From Solimonas variicoloris DSM 15731 (GTDB taxonomy: Bacteria; Pseudomonadota; Gammaproteobacteria; Nevskiales; Nevskiaceae), in the NCBI RefSeq assembly GCF_000382285.1, contig NZ_KB907936.1, forward strand, positions 1 to 64,000: DNA of 64,000 nt, written 5' to 3'. Position numbers and translations under genes: made by a program. This document shows, in pieces, positions 8,778-17,881 of this stretch. Every line of letters starts with the position of its first letter. The first letter of the stretch is position 1. Under the pieces are notes generated by a model. It made no database searches, was not told the DNA's origin, and saw only the letters and a program-made list of their open reading frames with translations.

Positions 8778-10079
8778 GTGACGTTTCTTCCTTTGCGTCT
8801 ACGACCCCTCGTGTTCTGCCTGTCCGTCGCCGCGAGCGTTCCGGCTCATGCCGAAACGCTCGATGAGGCGTTTGCGATCGCCGGACAGCAGGATGCGGCG
8901 CTGCAGGCGGCTCGCGAGCAGACCGCGGCGGCGCGCGAGCAGTTGTCGGCCGCCAAGGCGACGCGGCTGCCGTCGCTGGCCTTCGACGGTGCGTACCTGC
9001 GTCTGGATCAGGCGCCGCAGGTGGAGGTCGAGCTGCCGGCGGTACTGCAGATGCCGCCGCTGCAGATGGCGCTCGCCGATCGTGAGTCGACGGCTTACGG
9101 CCTGCAGCTCAGCGTGCCGGTCTTCACCAGCGGCCGCATCACGCACGGCATCCGCGCCGCCGAGGCGGCGCACGACGGCGCCGGCGCCCAGCTGCGCGGC
9201 AGCGAGGAAGACCTCAAGCTGAAAGTCGCGCAGGCCTACGTCAACGTGCTGCGCAGCCGGCATCTGCAGGAACTCGCCGCCAGCAGCGTGGCGACGCTGA
9301 CGGAGCACGTCGCCGACGCGCGCAATCTGTTCGACAAGGGCTTCGTCGCGCGCAACGACCGCCTGGCCGCCGAAGTCGCGCTGGCCAACGCCCGGCAGGA
9401 CGAGCTGCGCGCCCGCAACGCCAACGAGCTGGCCTGCGCCGCCTACAACCGCCTGCTCGGCCGGCCGTTCGATGCGCCGGTCGCACTCGACGAGCTGGCG
9501 CCGGCACCGTCGTCCGGCGCGCTGGCCGAGCTGCGCACGCAGGCCGTCGCGCAGCGCAGCGAGCTGCAGGCGCTCGGCCATCAGGTCGACGCGCTGCGCG
9601 AACAGGCCGCCAGCGTGCGCGCCGAGCAGTGGCCGACGGTCGGTCTGTTCGGCGGACGCTACAGCTGGCGCAACGATCAGCTGGTCGACGACACCTTCTG
9701 GGCCGGCGGCGTGTCGCTGTCGTGGAAGCTGTTCGACGGCGGCCTGAGCGGCGCCAAGTCGCGCGCCTACGGCCGCCAGGCCGCCGCCGCCGACGCGATG
9801 CGCCGCGATGCCGAATCGCTGGTGCGCCTGCAGGTGCAGCAGGAATGGCTGCAGCTCGACGAAACCTGGAGCCGCGTCGCGGTCGCCACGCAGGCGCGCG
9901 AGCAGGCCGAGGAGAATCTGCGCGTCGCGCGCGACCGCTACACCTCGGGCCTCGGCACCAATACCGAAGTGCTGGACGCCGAAGCGCTGCGCGTGAAGAC
10001 GCAGACCGGCTACTACGACGCCACCTACGACAACGTGCTCGCCGGCCTGCGCCTGCGGCGCGCGGTCGGCACGCTTTAG
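8778..10079 (+). CDS. TolC-family outer-membrane efflux channel
   Basis: Outer-membrane channel of a tripartite exporter. From the GTG at 8778 the protein (433 residues) opens with a signal peptide cleaved after PAHA, then LDEAFAIAGQQDAALQAAR, the standard first helix of the TolC fold. The two OEP repeats follow, including LSVPVFTSGR and VSLSWKLFDGGLS. The frame is open upstream but earlier starts would bury the signal peptide. It is the first gene of the export operon, 17 bases before the HlyD gene. Confidence 0.9.
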   Translation: MTFLPLRLRPLVFCLSVAASVPAHAETLDEAFAIAGQQDAALQAAREQTAAAREQLSAAKATRLPSLAFDGAYLRLDQAPQVEVELPAVLQMPPLQMALADRESTAYGLQLSVPVFTSGRITHGIRAAEAAHDGAGAQLRGSEEDLKLKVAQAYVNVLRSRHLQELAASSVATLTEHVADARNLFDKGFVARNDRLAAEVALANARQDELRARNANELACAAYNRLLGRPFDAPVALDELAPAPSSGALAELRTQAVAQRSELQALGHQVDALREQAASVRAEQWPTVGLFGGRYSWRNDQLVDDTFWAGGVSLSWKLFDGGLSGAKSRAYGRQAAAADAMRRDAESLVRLQVQQEWLQLDETWSRVAVATQAREQAEENLRVARDRYTSGLGTNTEVLDAEALRVKTQTGYYDATYDNVLAGLRLRRAVGTL

Positions 10080-10096
10080 ATCTCACGAGACGCTCC

Positions 10097-11233
10097 ATGG
10101 ACGCTTCCGCTCTGACCCAGAAGCTCGGCCTCCGCCAGCACCTGCCGCTGTACGCGATGATCGCGGCCGCGCTGGTGATCGGCGCCGTCGTCGTCTGGCG
10201 GCTGTTCTTCTCGGGCCCGTCGATGCCCGAAGGCCTGCTGCTCGCCAACGGCCGCCTCGAAGGCGACACCGTGGTGGTCGCCACCAAGCTGCCGGGCCGC
10301 ATCGCCGAGCTCAAGGTCCGCGAGGGCGATACGGTCGCCGCCGGTCAGGTGCTCGCGCAGCTGGAGGACGCGCAGCTGCGCGCCAAGCTCGGTCAGGCGC
10401 AGGCCGCGGTCGCCGCGCTCGAGGCGCAGCACCAGGCCGCGCAGACCGGACTGCAGGCACTGCGTGAGCAGGTGCCGCTGCAGATCGCGCAGGCCGACGC
10501 GGCGGTGCGCCAGGCGCGGGCGACGCTCGCCAAGGCCAGGGCCGCGGCCGAACAGAACCGCCGCGACGCGCAGCGCCTCGAAGAACTCGCGCAGCGCGGC
10601 ACCGCGCCGGCGCAGCGCGCCGAGCTGGCGCGGCTGGCGGCGGTCGCCGCCGAGGCCGATGCCGCCGCCGCCGAGGCCGCGCAGCAGCGCGGCGCGCGCG
10701 TCGCCGATGAGGCCCGTCTCGGTCCGCAGCGGGTACGCGCGCAGGAGGATCAGGTGCGCGCGCTCGAAGCGCAGCTTGGCCAGGCGCGCGCCGCGCTGGC
10801 CGAGGCGCAGAGCGTGGTCGACGATCTGACGATTCGCGCGCCGGGCGCCGGCGTCGTCACCACGCGCATCCGCGATCGCGGCGAGGTCGTCGGCGCCGGC
10901 GGACCGCTGCTCGAGATCGTCGATCTCGATCGCCTGTATCTGAAAGCCTACGTGCCGGAGTCGTCGATCGGCCGCCTGCGCCTCGGCCTGCCGGCGCAGA
11001 TCTATACCGACGCGCTGCCGGATCAGCCGTTCGCGGCCAAGCTCGGCTACATCGCCTCGCGCGCCGAGTTCACGCCCAAGGAAGTGCAGACGACCGACGA
11101 GCGCGTCAAGCTGACCTACGCCGTCAAGCTGTATCTCGACGCCAATCCGGAGCACCGGCTCGGACCCGGCCTGCCGGCCGACGCGGTGATCCGCTGGAAG
11201 GACGGCGTCGAATGGAAGCGGCCGCATTGGTAG
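10097..11233 (+). CDS. HlyD-family periplasmic adaptor (YbhG/YhiI-like)
   Basis: Membrane-fusion protein linking the inner-membrane ABC transporter to the TolC-like channel. One N-terminal anchor (about residues 15-35) is followed by a biotinyl-lipoyl half (GRIAELKVREGDTVAAGQVL), a long Ala/Gln/Arg-rich coiled-coil hairpin, the second lipoyl half (IRAPGAGVVTTRI) and a beta-barrel domain. The length is 378 residues. The last 22 bases overlap the ATPase gene, pointing to translational coupling. Confidence 0.92.
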   Translation: MDASALTQKLGLRQHLPLYAMIAAALVIGAVVVWRLFFSGPSMPEGLLLANGRLEGDTVVVATKLPGRIAELKVREGDTVAAGQVLAQLEDAQLRAKLGQAQAAVAALEAQHQAAQTGLQALREQVPLQIAQADAAVRQARATLAKARAAAEQNRRDAQRLEELAQRGTAPAQRAELARLAAVAAEADAAAAEAAQQRGARVADEARLGPQRVRAQEDQVRALEAQLGQARAALAEAQSVVDDLTIRAPGAGVVTTRIRDRGEVVGAGGPLLEIVDLDRLYLKAYVPESSIGRLRLGLPAQIYTDALPDQPFAAKLGYIASRAEFTPKEVQTTDERVKLTYAVKLYLDANPEHRLGPGLPADAVIRWKDGVEWKRPHW

Positions 11234-13173
11234 ACGCACCGGCCATCGTCGCGCGCGGCTTCGGCAAGCGCTATCGCGGCCGCAGCGCGGTCAGCGGCAT
11301 CGACCTCAGCGTCGGACGCGGCGAGCTGTTCGGCCTGATCGGCCCGGACGGCGCCGGCAAGAGCAGCCTGATCAAGGCCGCCGCCGGCGTGCTCAGCTTC
11401 GAGGAAGGCGAGCTGTCGGTGTTCGGCCAGTCGCTGGCCGGCGATGCCGACGCCGAGCGTATCAAGGACCGCATCGGCCTGATGCCGCAGGGACTCGGCC
11501 AGAACCTCTACGCCGAGCTGTCGATCGACGAGAACATCGATTTCTTCGCGCAGCTGCGCCTGGTGCCGAAAGCCGAGGCCGAGCGGCGCAAGGCCGAGCT
11601 GCTGGCGATCACGCGTCTCGAACGTTTCCGCGATCGCGCGATGAAGCATCTGTCGGGCGGCATGAAGCAGAAGCTCGGCCTGGTCTGCACGCTGATCCAC
11701 GAGCCGCAGCTGGTGCTGCTCGACGAGCCGACCACCGGTGTCGATCCGGTCTCGCGGCGCGATTTCTGGGCGATCCTCGGCCGCCTGCTGCGCGAGCGCG
11801 GCATCACCGCGCTGGTGTCGACCGCCTACATGGACGAGGCCAGCAGCTTCCACCGCATCGGCCTGATGTTCGGCGGCCAGCTGCTCGCGCAGGGCACGCC
11901 GGAGGACGTGCGCGATCAGGTCGGCGGCACGATGGCGAGCGTTCAGGCACCGGACGGCGCCGCGCTGCTGCAGGCGCTCGGCGGGCGCTATCCGCAGGTC
12001 GATCGGCTCGGCGCGCAGATCCGCATCTTCATCGACGGTACGCGCGAGACGGCGCGCGCCGGCCTCGGTCCGCTGCTGGCCGCGGTGCCCGGCGCGCGCG
12101 CCGAGTACGACGCGCCGGATCTCGAGGACAGCTTCATCGCGCTGGCGCGCCAGCGCGGCATCGCCACGCTGCCGCCGCCGGCGGTGCTCAAGCCGGCCTC
12201 CGGCGAAAGCGGCGAGCCGGCGATCGTCTGCGAGGCGTTGACGCGCGACTTCGGCGCGTTCCGCGCCGTCGACGCAGTCAGCTTCGACGTCCATCCGGGC
12301 GAGATCTTCGGCCTGCTCGGCGCCAACGGTGCCGGCAAGAGCACGGTCATCAAGATGCTGACCGGCATCCTGCAGCCGAGCGCCGGCCGCGGCCGCGTCG
12401 CCGGCGCCGACATGCGCAGCGCCGGCTTCGCGATCAAGGAACGCATCGGCTACATGTCGCAGGCGTTCTCGCTGTATCTCGACCTCACCGTCGAGGAGAA
12501 CGTGCGCCTCTACGGCGACATCTACGGCGTCGACCGCCGCCGCATCGGCGCGCGGCTCGACTGGGTGCTCGACAGCGCCGAGCTGCGCGCCTGGCGCGGT
12601 GAGCGCGCCGCGCGTCTGCCGCTCGGTCTACGCCAGCGCCTCGCGCTCGGCTGCGCGCTGGTGCACGAGCCGCGCGTGCTGTTCCTCGACGAGCCGACCT
12701 CCGGCGTCGACCCGATCGGCCGCCGCGCGTTCTGGACCACGCTGCAGCAGCTGGCGCGCAACGACGGCGTGGCGATCCTGCTGACCACGCACTACATGCT
12801 CGAAGCCGAGCGCTGCGATCGCCTGGCGCTGATGTATGCGGGCCGCGTCGTCGCCGCCGACAGCCCGGCCGGCATGAAGGCCGCCGTCGAGCGCGAGTCC
12901 GGCGTGCTGCTGGCGCTCGACTGCGCCAAACCGGAGGCGGCGCGCGCGCTGCTCGAACAGCGCGGCTATGCGTACTGCTGGGTCTACGGTGCGCAGCTGC
13001 ACGTGCTGACGCCGCAGCCCGAGCGCGATCTGGCGCAGCTGCCGGCCTGGCTCGACGCCGCCGGACTCGGCCCGGCGCGCGCACAGCGCCGTAGCCTGAG
13101 CATGGAGGACGTCTTCGTCCATCGCGTCACTGCCCTGGAGGCGGCGGACCGCAAGGCCGCCCAAGCCGCATGA
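11212..13173 (+). CDS. ABC transporter ATP-binding protein with two fused ATPase domains (YbhF-like)
   Basis: Two complete nucleotide-binding domains in 653 residues. Domain 1 has Walker A GPDGAGKSS (44-52), signature LSGGMKQKL and Walker B LVLLDEPTTGVDP. Domain 2 has Walker A GANGAGKST (about 370), Walker B VLFLDEPTSGVDP and a degenerate signature, LPLGLRQRL, in place of LSGGQ. This is the arrangement of E. coli YbhF, which works with two ABC-2 permeases and a HlyD adaptor. The start overlaps hlyD and the stop overlaps the next start as ATGA. The exported substrate is unknown; drugs or cations are possible. Confidence 0.93.
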   Translation: MEAAALVDAPAIVARGFGKRYRGRSAVSGIDLSVGRGELFGLIGPDGAGKSSLIKAAAGVLSFEEGELSVFGQSLAGDADAERIKDRIGLMPQGLGQNLYAELSIDENIDFFAQLRLVPKAEAERRKAELLAITRLERFRDRAMKHLSGGMKQKLGLVCTLIHEPQLVLLDEPTTGVDPVSRRDFWAILGRLLRERGITALVSTAYMDEASSFHRIGLMFGGQLLAQGTPEDVRDQVGGTMASVQAPDGAALLQALGGRYPQVDRLGAQIRIFIDGTRETARAGLGPLLAAVPGARAEYDAPDLEDSFIALARQRGIATLPPPAVLKPASGESGEPAIVCEALTRDFGAFRAVDAVSFDVHPGEIFGLLGANGAGKSTVIKMLTGILQPSAGRGRVAGADMRSAGFAIKERIGYMSQAFSLYLDLTVEENVRLYGDIYGVDRRRIGARLDWVLDSAELRAWRGERAARLPLGLRQRLALGCALVHEPRVLFLDEPTSGVDPIGRRAFWTTLQQLARNDGVAILLTTHYMLEAERCDRLALMYAGRVVAADSPAGMKAAVERESGVLLALDCAKPEAARALLEQRGYAYCWVYGAQLHVLTPQPERDLAQLPAWLDAAGLGPARAQRRSLSMEDVFVHRVTALEAADRKAAQAA

Positions 13174-14324
13174 ACCTGCAAAGAATCGCCGCGATCGTGG
13201 TCAAGGAGTGGCGCGAGATCGTGCGCGACCGCCTGTTCTTCGCGCTCGCCTTCGTGGTGCCGGCGACGCTGACGCTGCTGTTCGGTTTCGGCCTGTCGCT
13301 CGACGTCGAGAACGTGCCGCTGGCGGTCGTCGACTACGACCGCAGCGCACTGTCGCGCGAGTACGCGCACCGCTTCAGCGATTCGCGCTACTTCGACTTC
13401 AAGGGCCAGCTGAGCGATCTGCGCGAGGCCGACGCGCTGCTGATGCGCGGCCAGGTGCGCGCCGTCGTCGTCATTCCCGAGCACTTCGCGCAGCGTCTAC
13501 TGTCCGGGCGCCCGGCCGAGGTGCAGACGCTGGTCGACGGCACGTTCCCGTTTCGCTCGCTGACCAGCAAAGGCTACATCACCGCGATCAATGCCTCGTT
13601 CAGCGCCGGCGTGCTGGCGACGGCGATCGCCCAGGTGCGCGGCGTGTCGGTCGAGGACGCTGCCGCGGCGTTGCAGCCGGTGCCGGTCGAAGTCCGCTAC
13701 CTCTACAACCAGAGCGTCAAGAGCGTCTGGTCGATCGCGCCGAAGCTGCTGATGGCGATCATGATGATCTCGCCGCCGTTCCTCACCGCGCTCGGCATCG
13801 TGCGCGAGAAGGAGAGCGGTTCGATCTTCAACATCTATTCGTCGACGGTCACGCGCGGCGAGTTCCTGGTCGGCAAGCTGGCGCCCTACGTCGGCATTTC
13901 CTTCCTCAACGTCCTGATCCTGTGGGTGCTGGCCTGCTTCGTGTTCGGCGCGCCGTTCAAGGGCAATGCGCTGTTCTTCGCGCTGACCGCGCTGCTCTAC
14001 GTGATCTGCACGACCGGCATCGGCCTGCTGGTGTCGGTCGCCGTGCGCACGCAGGTCGCGGCGATGCTCGGCACCGCGATCCTGACCATCGTGCCGGCGG
14101 TGCTGTACTCGGGCATCCTGATTCCGATCTCCAGCCTGTCGAGCGTGGCGACCGTGATCGCGCATCTGCTGCCCGGCATGTACTTTGCCAACATCACCGT
14201 CGGCAGCTTCCTCAAGGACGTCAATCTCGGCGAGCTGTGGCCGGACGTGCTGGCGCTGGCGCTGTACGCGACCGTGCTGTTCGCCGCCGGCTATCGCCTG
14301 TTCCACAAGCGGACCGCGACATGA
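13170..14324 (+). CDS. ABC-2 type permease (YbhS-like)
   Basis: Inner-membrane subunit of 384 residues: one N-terminal helix after a cytoplasmic KEWREIVRDRLFF segment, a large periplasmic domain (about 45-180), then five helices from about 190 to the end. The motif REKESGSIFNIYSSTV is the conserved coupling region of DrrB/YbhS-type permeases. It is translationally coupled at both ends by 4-base ATGA overlaps. Confidence 0.92.
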   Translation: MNLQRIAAIVVKEWREIVRDRLFFALAFVVPATLTLLFGFGLSLDVENVPLAVVDYDRSALSREYAHRFSDSRYFDFKGQLSDLREADALLMRGQVRAVVVIPEHFAQRLLSGRPAEVQTLVDGTFPFRSLTSKGYITAINASFSAGVLATAIAQVRGVSVEDAAAALQPVPVEVRYLYNQSVKSVWSIAPKLLMAIMMISPPFLTALGIVREKESGSIFNIYSSTVTRGEFLVGKLAPYVGISFLNVLILWVLACFVFGAPFKGNALFFALTALLYVICTTGIGLLVSVAVRTQVAAMLGTAILTIVPAVLYSGILIPISSLSSVATVIAHLLPGMYFANITVGSFLKDVNLGELWPDVLALALYATVLFAAGYRLFHKRTAT

Positions 14325-15487
14325 ACGCGGCACTGCGCCGGCCGGGCCTGGGCATCTGGCTGCGTCGCCTGGCGGCGATGACGCGCAAGGAGCTGCTGCT
14401 GCTGCTGCGCGACCCGGTGCTGCTGTTCGTGATCTTTTACGGCTTCACCTTCGACGTCTACAACGCCGCCTCCGGCGTCACCCTGCAGCTCAAGTCCGCT
14501 GCCGTCGCCGTCTTCGATCTCGACCGCAGCGCCGCGTCGCGCGAGCTGGCGGGCCGGCTGCAGCCGCCGCAGTTCGTGCCGCTGGCGCCGCTCGAACGCG
14601 ACGGCGAGGGCCAGAAGCTGCTCGATCGCGGCCAGGCGCTGATGGTGCTGTCAGTGCCGCCGGGCTTCTCGCGCGATCTCGCCGCCGGCCGCACGGCGCC
14701 GGTGCAGCTGCAGATCGACGCCACCAATACCGCGCTGGCGACGCTCGGCTACGCCGACGCGACGCAGATCATCACGCAGTTCGGCCTGGAGCAGGCGCTG
14801 CGCCGGCAGGGCATCAGCGAGGCAGCGGCCGCCGAGCTGCCGCAGGTCGAGAACCGCGTGCGCGTCTGGTTCAACCCGAACCAGGAGGATGCCTGGTTCA
14901 TGGGCATTTCCGAGATGCTCAACGTCGTCACCGCGTTCGCGATCCTGCTGACCGCGGCGCTGATGGTGCGCGAGAAGGAGCGCGGCACGATCGAGCAGCT
15001 GCTGGTCTCGCCGCTGTCGGCGCTGCAGATCACCGCGCCGAAGGTGATCGCGATGGTGATCATGATCCACATCGGCATCTCGGCCTCGCTGCTGCTGGTG
15101 CTGGAGCCGCTGTTCGATGTGCCGATCCGCGGCAGCCTGCTGCTGTTCGCGCTGGTGACGACGCTTTACATCGTCACGCTGTCGGGGCTCGGTCTGCTGA
15201 TCGCGACGCTGACGCGCAATCTCGCGCAGGCGGCGATGCTCGGTATTCTCGTGCTCGCGCCGATGATGTTCCTGTCCGGCGTGTGGACGCCGCCGGAGGC
15301 GATGCCGCCGGCGGTGCGCATGCTCGTGCACATCTCGCCGCTGTACTACTACTCGGATGCCGGCTACGCGATCCTGCTCAAGGGCGCCGGTCTCGACGTG
15401 ATCTGGCCGTCGGTGCTCGGCATCGCCGGTCTCGGCGTGCTGATCGTCGCCAGCGGCCTGTCGCGCTTCCGGCGGCAGTTCGGCTGA
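14321..15487 (+). CDS. ABC-2 type permease (YbhR-like)
   Basis: Second permease of the exporter, 388 residues, with the same plan as its neighbour: MTRKELLLLLRDPVLLFVIF at the N-terminal helix, a periplasmic domain, then the coupling motif REKERGTIEQLLVSPL and five C-terminal helices. The ATG at 14321 overlaps the upstream stop. Having two different permeases with one double ATPase suggests a heterodimeric channel. It is the last gene of the transporter set. Confidence 0.92.
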   Translation: MNAALRRPGLGIWLRRLAAMTRKELLLLLRDPVLLFVIFYGFTFDVYNAASGVTLQLKSAAVAVFDLDRSAASRELAGRLQPPQFVPLAPLERDGEGQKLLDRGQALMVLSVPPGFSRDLAAGRTAPVQLQIDATNTALATLGYADATQIITQFGLEQALRRQGISEAAAAELPQVENRVRVWFNPNQEDAWFMGISEMLNVVTAFAILLTAALMVREKERGTIEQLLVSPLSALQITAPKVIAMVIMIHIGISASLLLVLEPLFDVPIRGSLLLFALVTTLYIVTLSGLGLLIATLTRNLAQAAMLGILVLAPMMFLSGVWTPPEAMPPAVRMLVHISPLYYYSDAGYAILLKGAGLDVIWPSVLGIAGLGVLIVASGLSRFRRQFG

Positions 15488-15557
15488 ACGCGGGGCGCGC
15501 ACGCGGTTCGGCGCGCGCGAAGGCAAGGCTCGGGATGAAGACGATCGGGAGCAGACG

Positions 15558-16019
15558 ATGACATCGACGCAACAGCCGGACTATCAGGCGATGCTGCGCG
15601 TCGCGCTGGCCGAAGCGCGGCAGGGCCTCGCCGAGGGCGGCGTGCCGATCGGCGCGGCGATCTTCACGCGCGACGGCCGCCTGCTCGGCGCCGGGCACAA
15701 TCGCCGCGTCCAGGAGGGCGATCCGTCGGTGCACGCGGAAACCGACGCCTTCCGCAAGGCCGGGCGGCAGCGCAGCTATCGCGACAAGATCATGGTCACG
15801 ACGCTGGCGCCGTGCTGGTACTGCTGCGGTCTGGTCCGCCAGTTCCGCATCGGCACGGTCGTCGTCGGCGAATCGCGCAACTTCAGCGGCGGCGTCGACT
15901 GGCTGCGCGCCAACGGCGTCGAGGTCATCGACCTCGACTCGCCGGAATGCGCGCAGCTGCTGGCGGACTACATTCGCGCGCAGCCCGAGGTGTGGAACGA
16001 GGACATCGGCGAAGGCTAG
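15558..16019 (+). CDS. Cytosine deaminase, yeast FCY1-like
   Basis: Zinc-dependent deaminase of 153 residues with HAE (His59, Glu61) and PCWYC (Cys86, Cys89), the complete catalytic set. The closest remembered match is the small fungal cytosine deaminase: both share the VVGESRNF-type strand and end in a Trp-x-EDIGE tail (residues 146-152 here). The usual bacterial CodA is an unrelated TIM barrel. The likely role is cytosine to uracil salvage, though guanine or another base is possible. It starts 70 bases after the ABC exporter and may be co-transcribed. Confidence 0.8.
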   Translation: MTSTQQPDYQAMLRVALAEARQGLAEGGVPIGAAIFTRDGRLLGAGHNRRVQEGDPSVHAETDAFRKAGRQRSYRDKIMVTTLAPCWYCCGLVRQFRIGTVVVGESRNFSGGVDWLRANGVEVIDLDSPECAQLLADYIRAQPEVWNEDIGEG

Positions 16020-16029
16020 CCGCGCTGGG

Positions 16030-16638
16030 CTAACGCGCCGCCGGCACGCGCCCGGTGCAGCGGATCACGCGCGCCGCGCCGTGGTGGAACGGCCCTTCGT
16101 CGAGCACCGTCTCGACCGGTTCGATGCGCAGGTCCTCGAGGCCGCCGAAGTCGCGGCGCAGGTCCTCGGTGGTGAACAGCCAGTCGATGTCGCGCGGGCC
16201 GCCGCCCGGCAGTCCGAAGTGGCCGCGCTCGAAGCCTTCGAGGATCAGGCGGCCGCCCGGGCGCAGCGCGCCGAGCAGGCGGCGGTGGATGTCGTGGCGC
16301 TGTGCCGGCGGCAGATGCAGGAAGATCAGCACCAGCGCGTCGAACGCGGCCGGCGGCGGCTGCCAGCTGGCGAGGTCCGCGCACAGCGTGTCGATCGTCA
16401 CGCCCTGTTGCTCGGCGAGGCGTCGCGCCTTGTCGAGGCCGGTCTGCGACTGGTCGACCGACAGCACGCGATGGCCCTGCTGCGCCAGCCACACGCCGTT
16501 GCGGCCTTCGCCGTCGCCGGGCAGCAGCACGTCGGCATGCGCCGGCAGCGCCGCCGCGGCGGTGGTGAGGAAGCGGTTCGGCGTGGTGCCGTAGGCGTAT
16601 TCGGGCGCGGCGTAGCGCTGATCCCAGAACTCACGCAT
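16030..16638 (-). CDS. TehB-like class I SAM methyltransferase
   Basis: A 202-residue methyltransferase. It starts FWDQRYAAPEYAYGTTPNRFL and has the SAM loop VLLPGDGEGRNGVWLA, as in the tellurite/thiopurine-resistance group. The usual glycine-rich D-x-G-x-G is replaced by PGDGEGRN, which is normal for this group. The substrate is unknown. It is the last gene of the operon running from 17696 and overlaps the HMA gene by 8 bases. Confidence 0.83.
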   Translation of the reverse strand: MREFWDQRYAAPEYAYGTTPNRFLTTAAAALPAHADVLLPGDGEGRNGVWLAQQGHRVLSVDQSQTGLDKARRLAEQQGVTIDTLCADLASWQPPPAAFDALVLIFLHLPPAQRHDIHRRLLGALRPGGRLILEGFERGHFGLPGGGPRDIDWLFTTEDLRRDFGGLEDLRIEPVETVLDEGPFHHGAARVIRCTGRVPAAR

Positions 16639-16861
16639 CGCCCGGCGCTCCCGGCTGCGGCTGGAAGCCGGCGGACTGCAGCGCCGCGCGCAGCGCGGCG
16701 TCGAGGCCCGGCGCGCGGCCGTGGACGACGATCTGTCGACCGGCCAGATCGACGTCGACGCTTTCGACCTGCGGCTCGCGCGCCAGACGCCGGCGCACGG
16801 CGCGCTCGCAGGATTCGCAATGCAGGTCGGGCAGGTGGTAGCGGTAATCGGTGGCGCTCAT
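16631..16861 (-). CDS. Heavy-metal-associated (HMA) domain protein
   Basis: A stand-alone ferredoxin-like metal-binding domain of 76 residues. It has LHCESCERAV (Cys15, Cys18), the CxxC copper or soft-metal site, then VESVDVDLAGRQIVVHG. It resembles copper chaperones of the CopZ/Atx1 type. Its start overlaps the DUF2798 stop by 4 bases. Confidence 0.87.
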   Translation of the reverse strand: MSATDYRYHLPDLHCESCERAVRRRLAREPQVESVDVDLAGRQIVVHGRAPGLDAALRAALQSAGFQPQPGAPGDA

Positions 16862-17100
16862 CGGGAACCTCCGGACGTCGGCGGCAGGACGATACGGGCG
16901 GCGAGGCGCTGCGCCCGCGGCGCGAGCCAGACGATGGTCGGCACCGCCAGACTCCAGGCCAGCAGCCAGTTGAGCAGCCAGTGGCGCAGGTCGCCGCCGT
17001 TGACGGCGTTGAGCACGCCGCTGATGACGGCGGTCATGCCGGCGCCCATGATCAGCGCGAACACCCAGGGCAGGGCGGCGCGACGCCGTTGCTGACTCAT
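16858..17100 (-). CDS. DUF2798 small membrane protein
   Basis: An 80-residue protein with two membrane helices ([19 protein letters not shown] and [19 protein letters not shown]), matching the uncharacterised DUF2798 family. The frame is open further upstream, but the ATG at 17100 overlaps the stop of the haem protein gene and gives the usual DUF2798 start. Function unknown. Confidence 0.78.
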   Translation of the reverse strand: MSQQRRRAALPWVFALIMGAGMTAVISGVLNAVNGGDLRHWLLNWLLAWSLAVPTIVWLAPRAQRLAARIVLPPTSGGSR

Positions 17101-17696
17101 GGCGCGCGCCGCTTCAGCGAGAAGGCGCCGCGCAGCTCGCCGAGCCGGTAGCCGACGGCGGCGTCGTACGGATAGTCCGCCTGCAGCGCGGCGCGCAGCG
17201 CCGGCGGCTGTGTGTCCACTTCGCCATGGCAGGTCAGGCACAGCGGCGCGACGACGATCGCCTTCATGTAGCGCTGATAGCGGCCGGCCGGTTCGTCGAG
17301 CTCGGCGTAGGTGGTCAGCGCATCCGGCGCGGCGTGGGCGGCGAGCCGGCGGTCGAAGTCGGCTAGCTGGGTCTGCTCCCAGGCGTCGGCGACGCCGGTC
17401 AGCGGATTGCGCACGCGCGTGCCGATGCGGCGCACCTGCCAGCCGCTTTCACGCGACAGGCGGGCGGCGATCGCCGGCGCCTCGTCGCGGCAGACGCGTA
17501 CGGCATTGACCGGGCCGCCGTCGGCCATCGCCGCCTGCAGGCGGGCGCCGAGCGTTTGCTGGAAACGCGTGGCGATCGCCTGCGCTGCGGCCGCCGGTGT
17601 TTCGGCAGCGGCGGCAGAGGGGGTCGGCGGTTCGGCGCCGGCGCCGAACGCCAGCAACGCGAGGGATGCGGACAGGACGATGGAGGAAAGGCGCAT
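17097..17696 (-). CDS. DUF3365 (Tll0287-like) haem-binding periplasmic protein
   Basis: A 199-residue exported protein. A signal peptide ends near residue 21 (AFGAGA), then comes a helical PAS-like domain, and a c-type haem motif CLTCH (Cys153, Cys156, His157) lies near the C-terminus. The segments [13 protein letters not shown] and IRNPLTG-like [13 protein letters not shown] are typical of DUF3365. These proteins are proposed redox or signalling sensors. It is the first gene of a four-gene overlapping operon with DUF2798, HMA and methyltransferase genes. Confidence 0.87.
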   Translation of the reverse strand: MRLSSIVLSASLALLAFGAGAEPPTPSAAAAETPAAAAQAIATRFQQTLGARLQAAMADGGPVNAVRVCRDEAPAIAARLSRESGWQVRRIGTRVRNPLTGVADAWEQTQLADFDRRLAAHAAPDALTTYAELDEPAGRYQRYMKAIVVAPLCLTCHGEVDTQPPALRAALQADYPYDAAVGYRLGELRGAFSLKRRAP

Positions 17697-17851
17697 GGCG
17701 AGCGTCAGCAGCGGGCCTGCGCTCGGCGCAACAAAATGCGGGCCAGCCGGCGGTAATCCGCAAAGCGCTTTCGAATCAGTTTGTTGAGCTTTCGCGTGGC
17801 AGTCATCGGCGGCGCGGACTGCCAGTTGGCTGCTGACATTGGCAGTGCGCT

Positions 17852-17871
17852 GGCGCTGCTCTGGCAGCGCC
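17852..17871 (-). terminator. Hairpin downstream of tonB
   Basis: GGCGCTGC and GCAGCGCC form an uninterrupted 8-bp stem with a 4-base loop, 11 bases after the tonB stop. No U-run follows, so it may protect the mRNA end or act with Rho rather than be a true intrinsic terminator. The rest of the 17697-17881 gap holds no gene that I can support. Confidence 0.4.
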
Positions 17872-17881
17872 GCGGGCGTTC

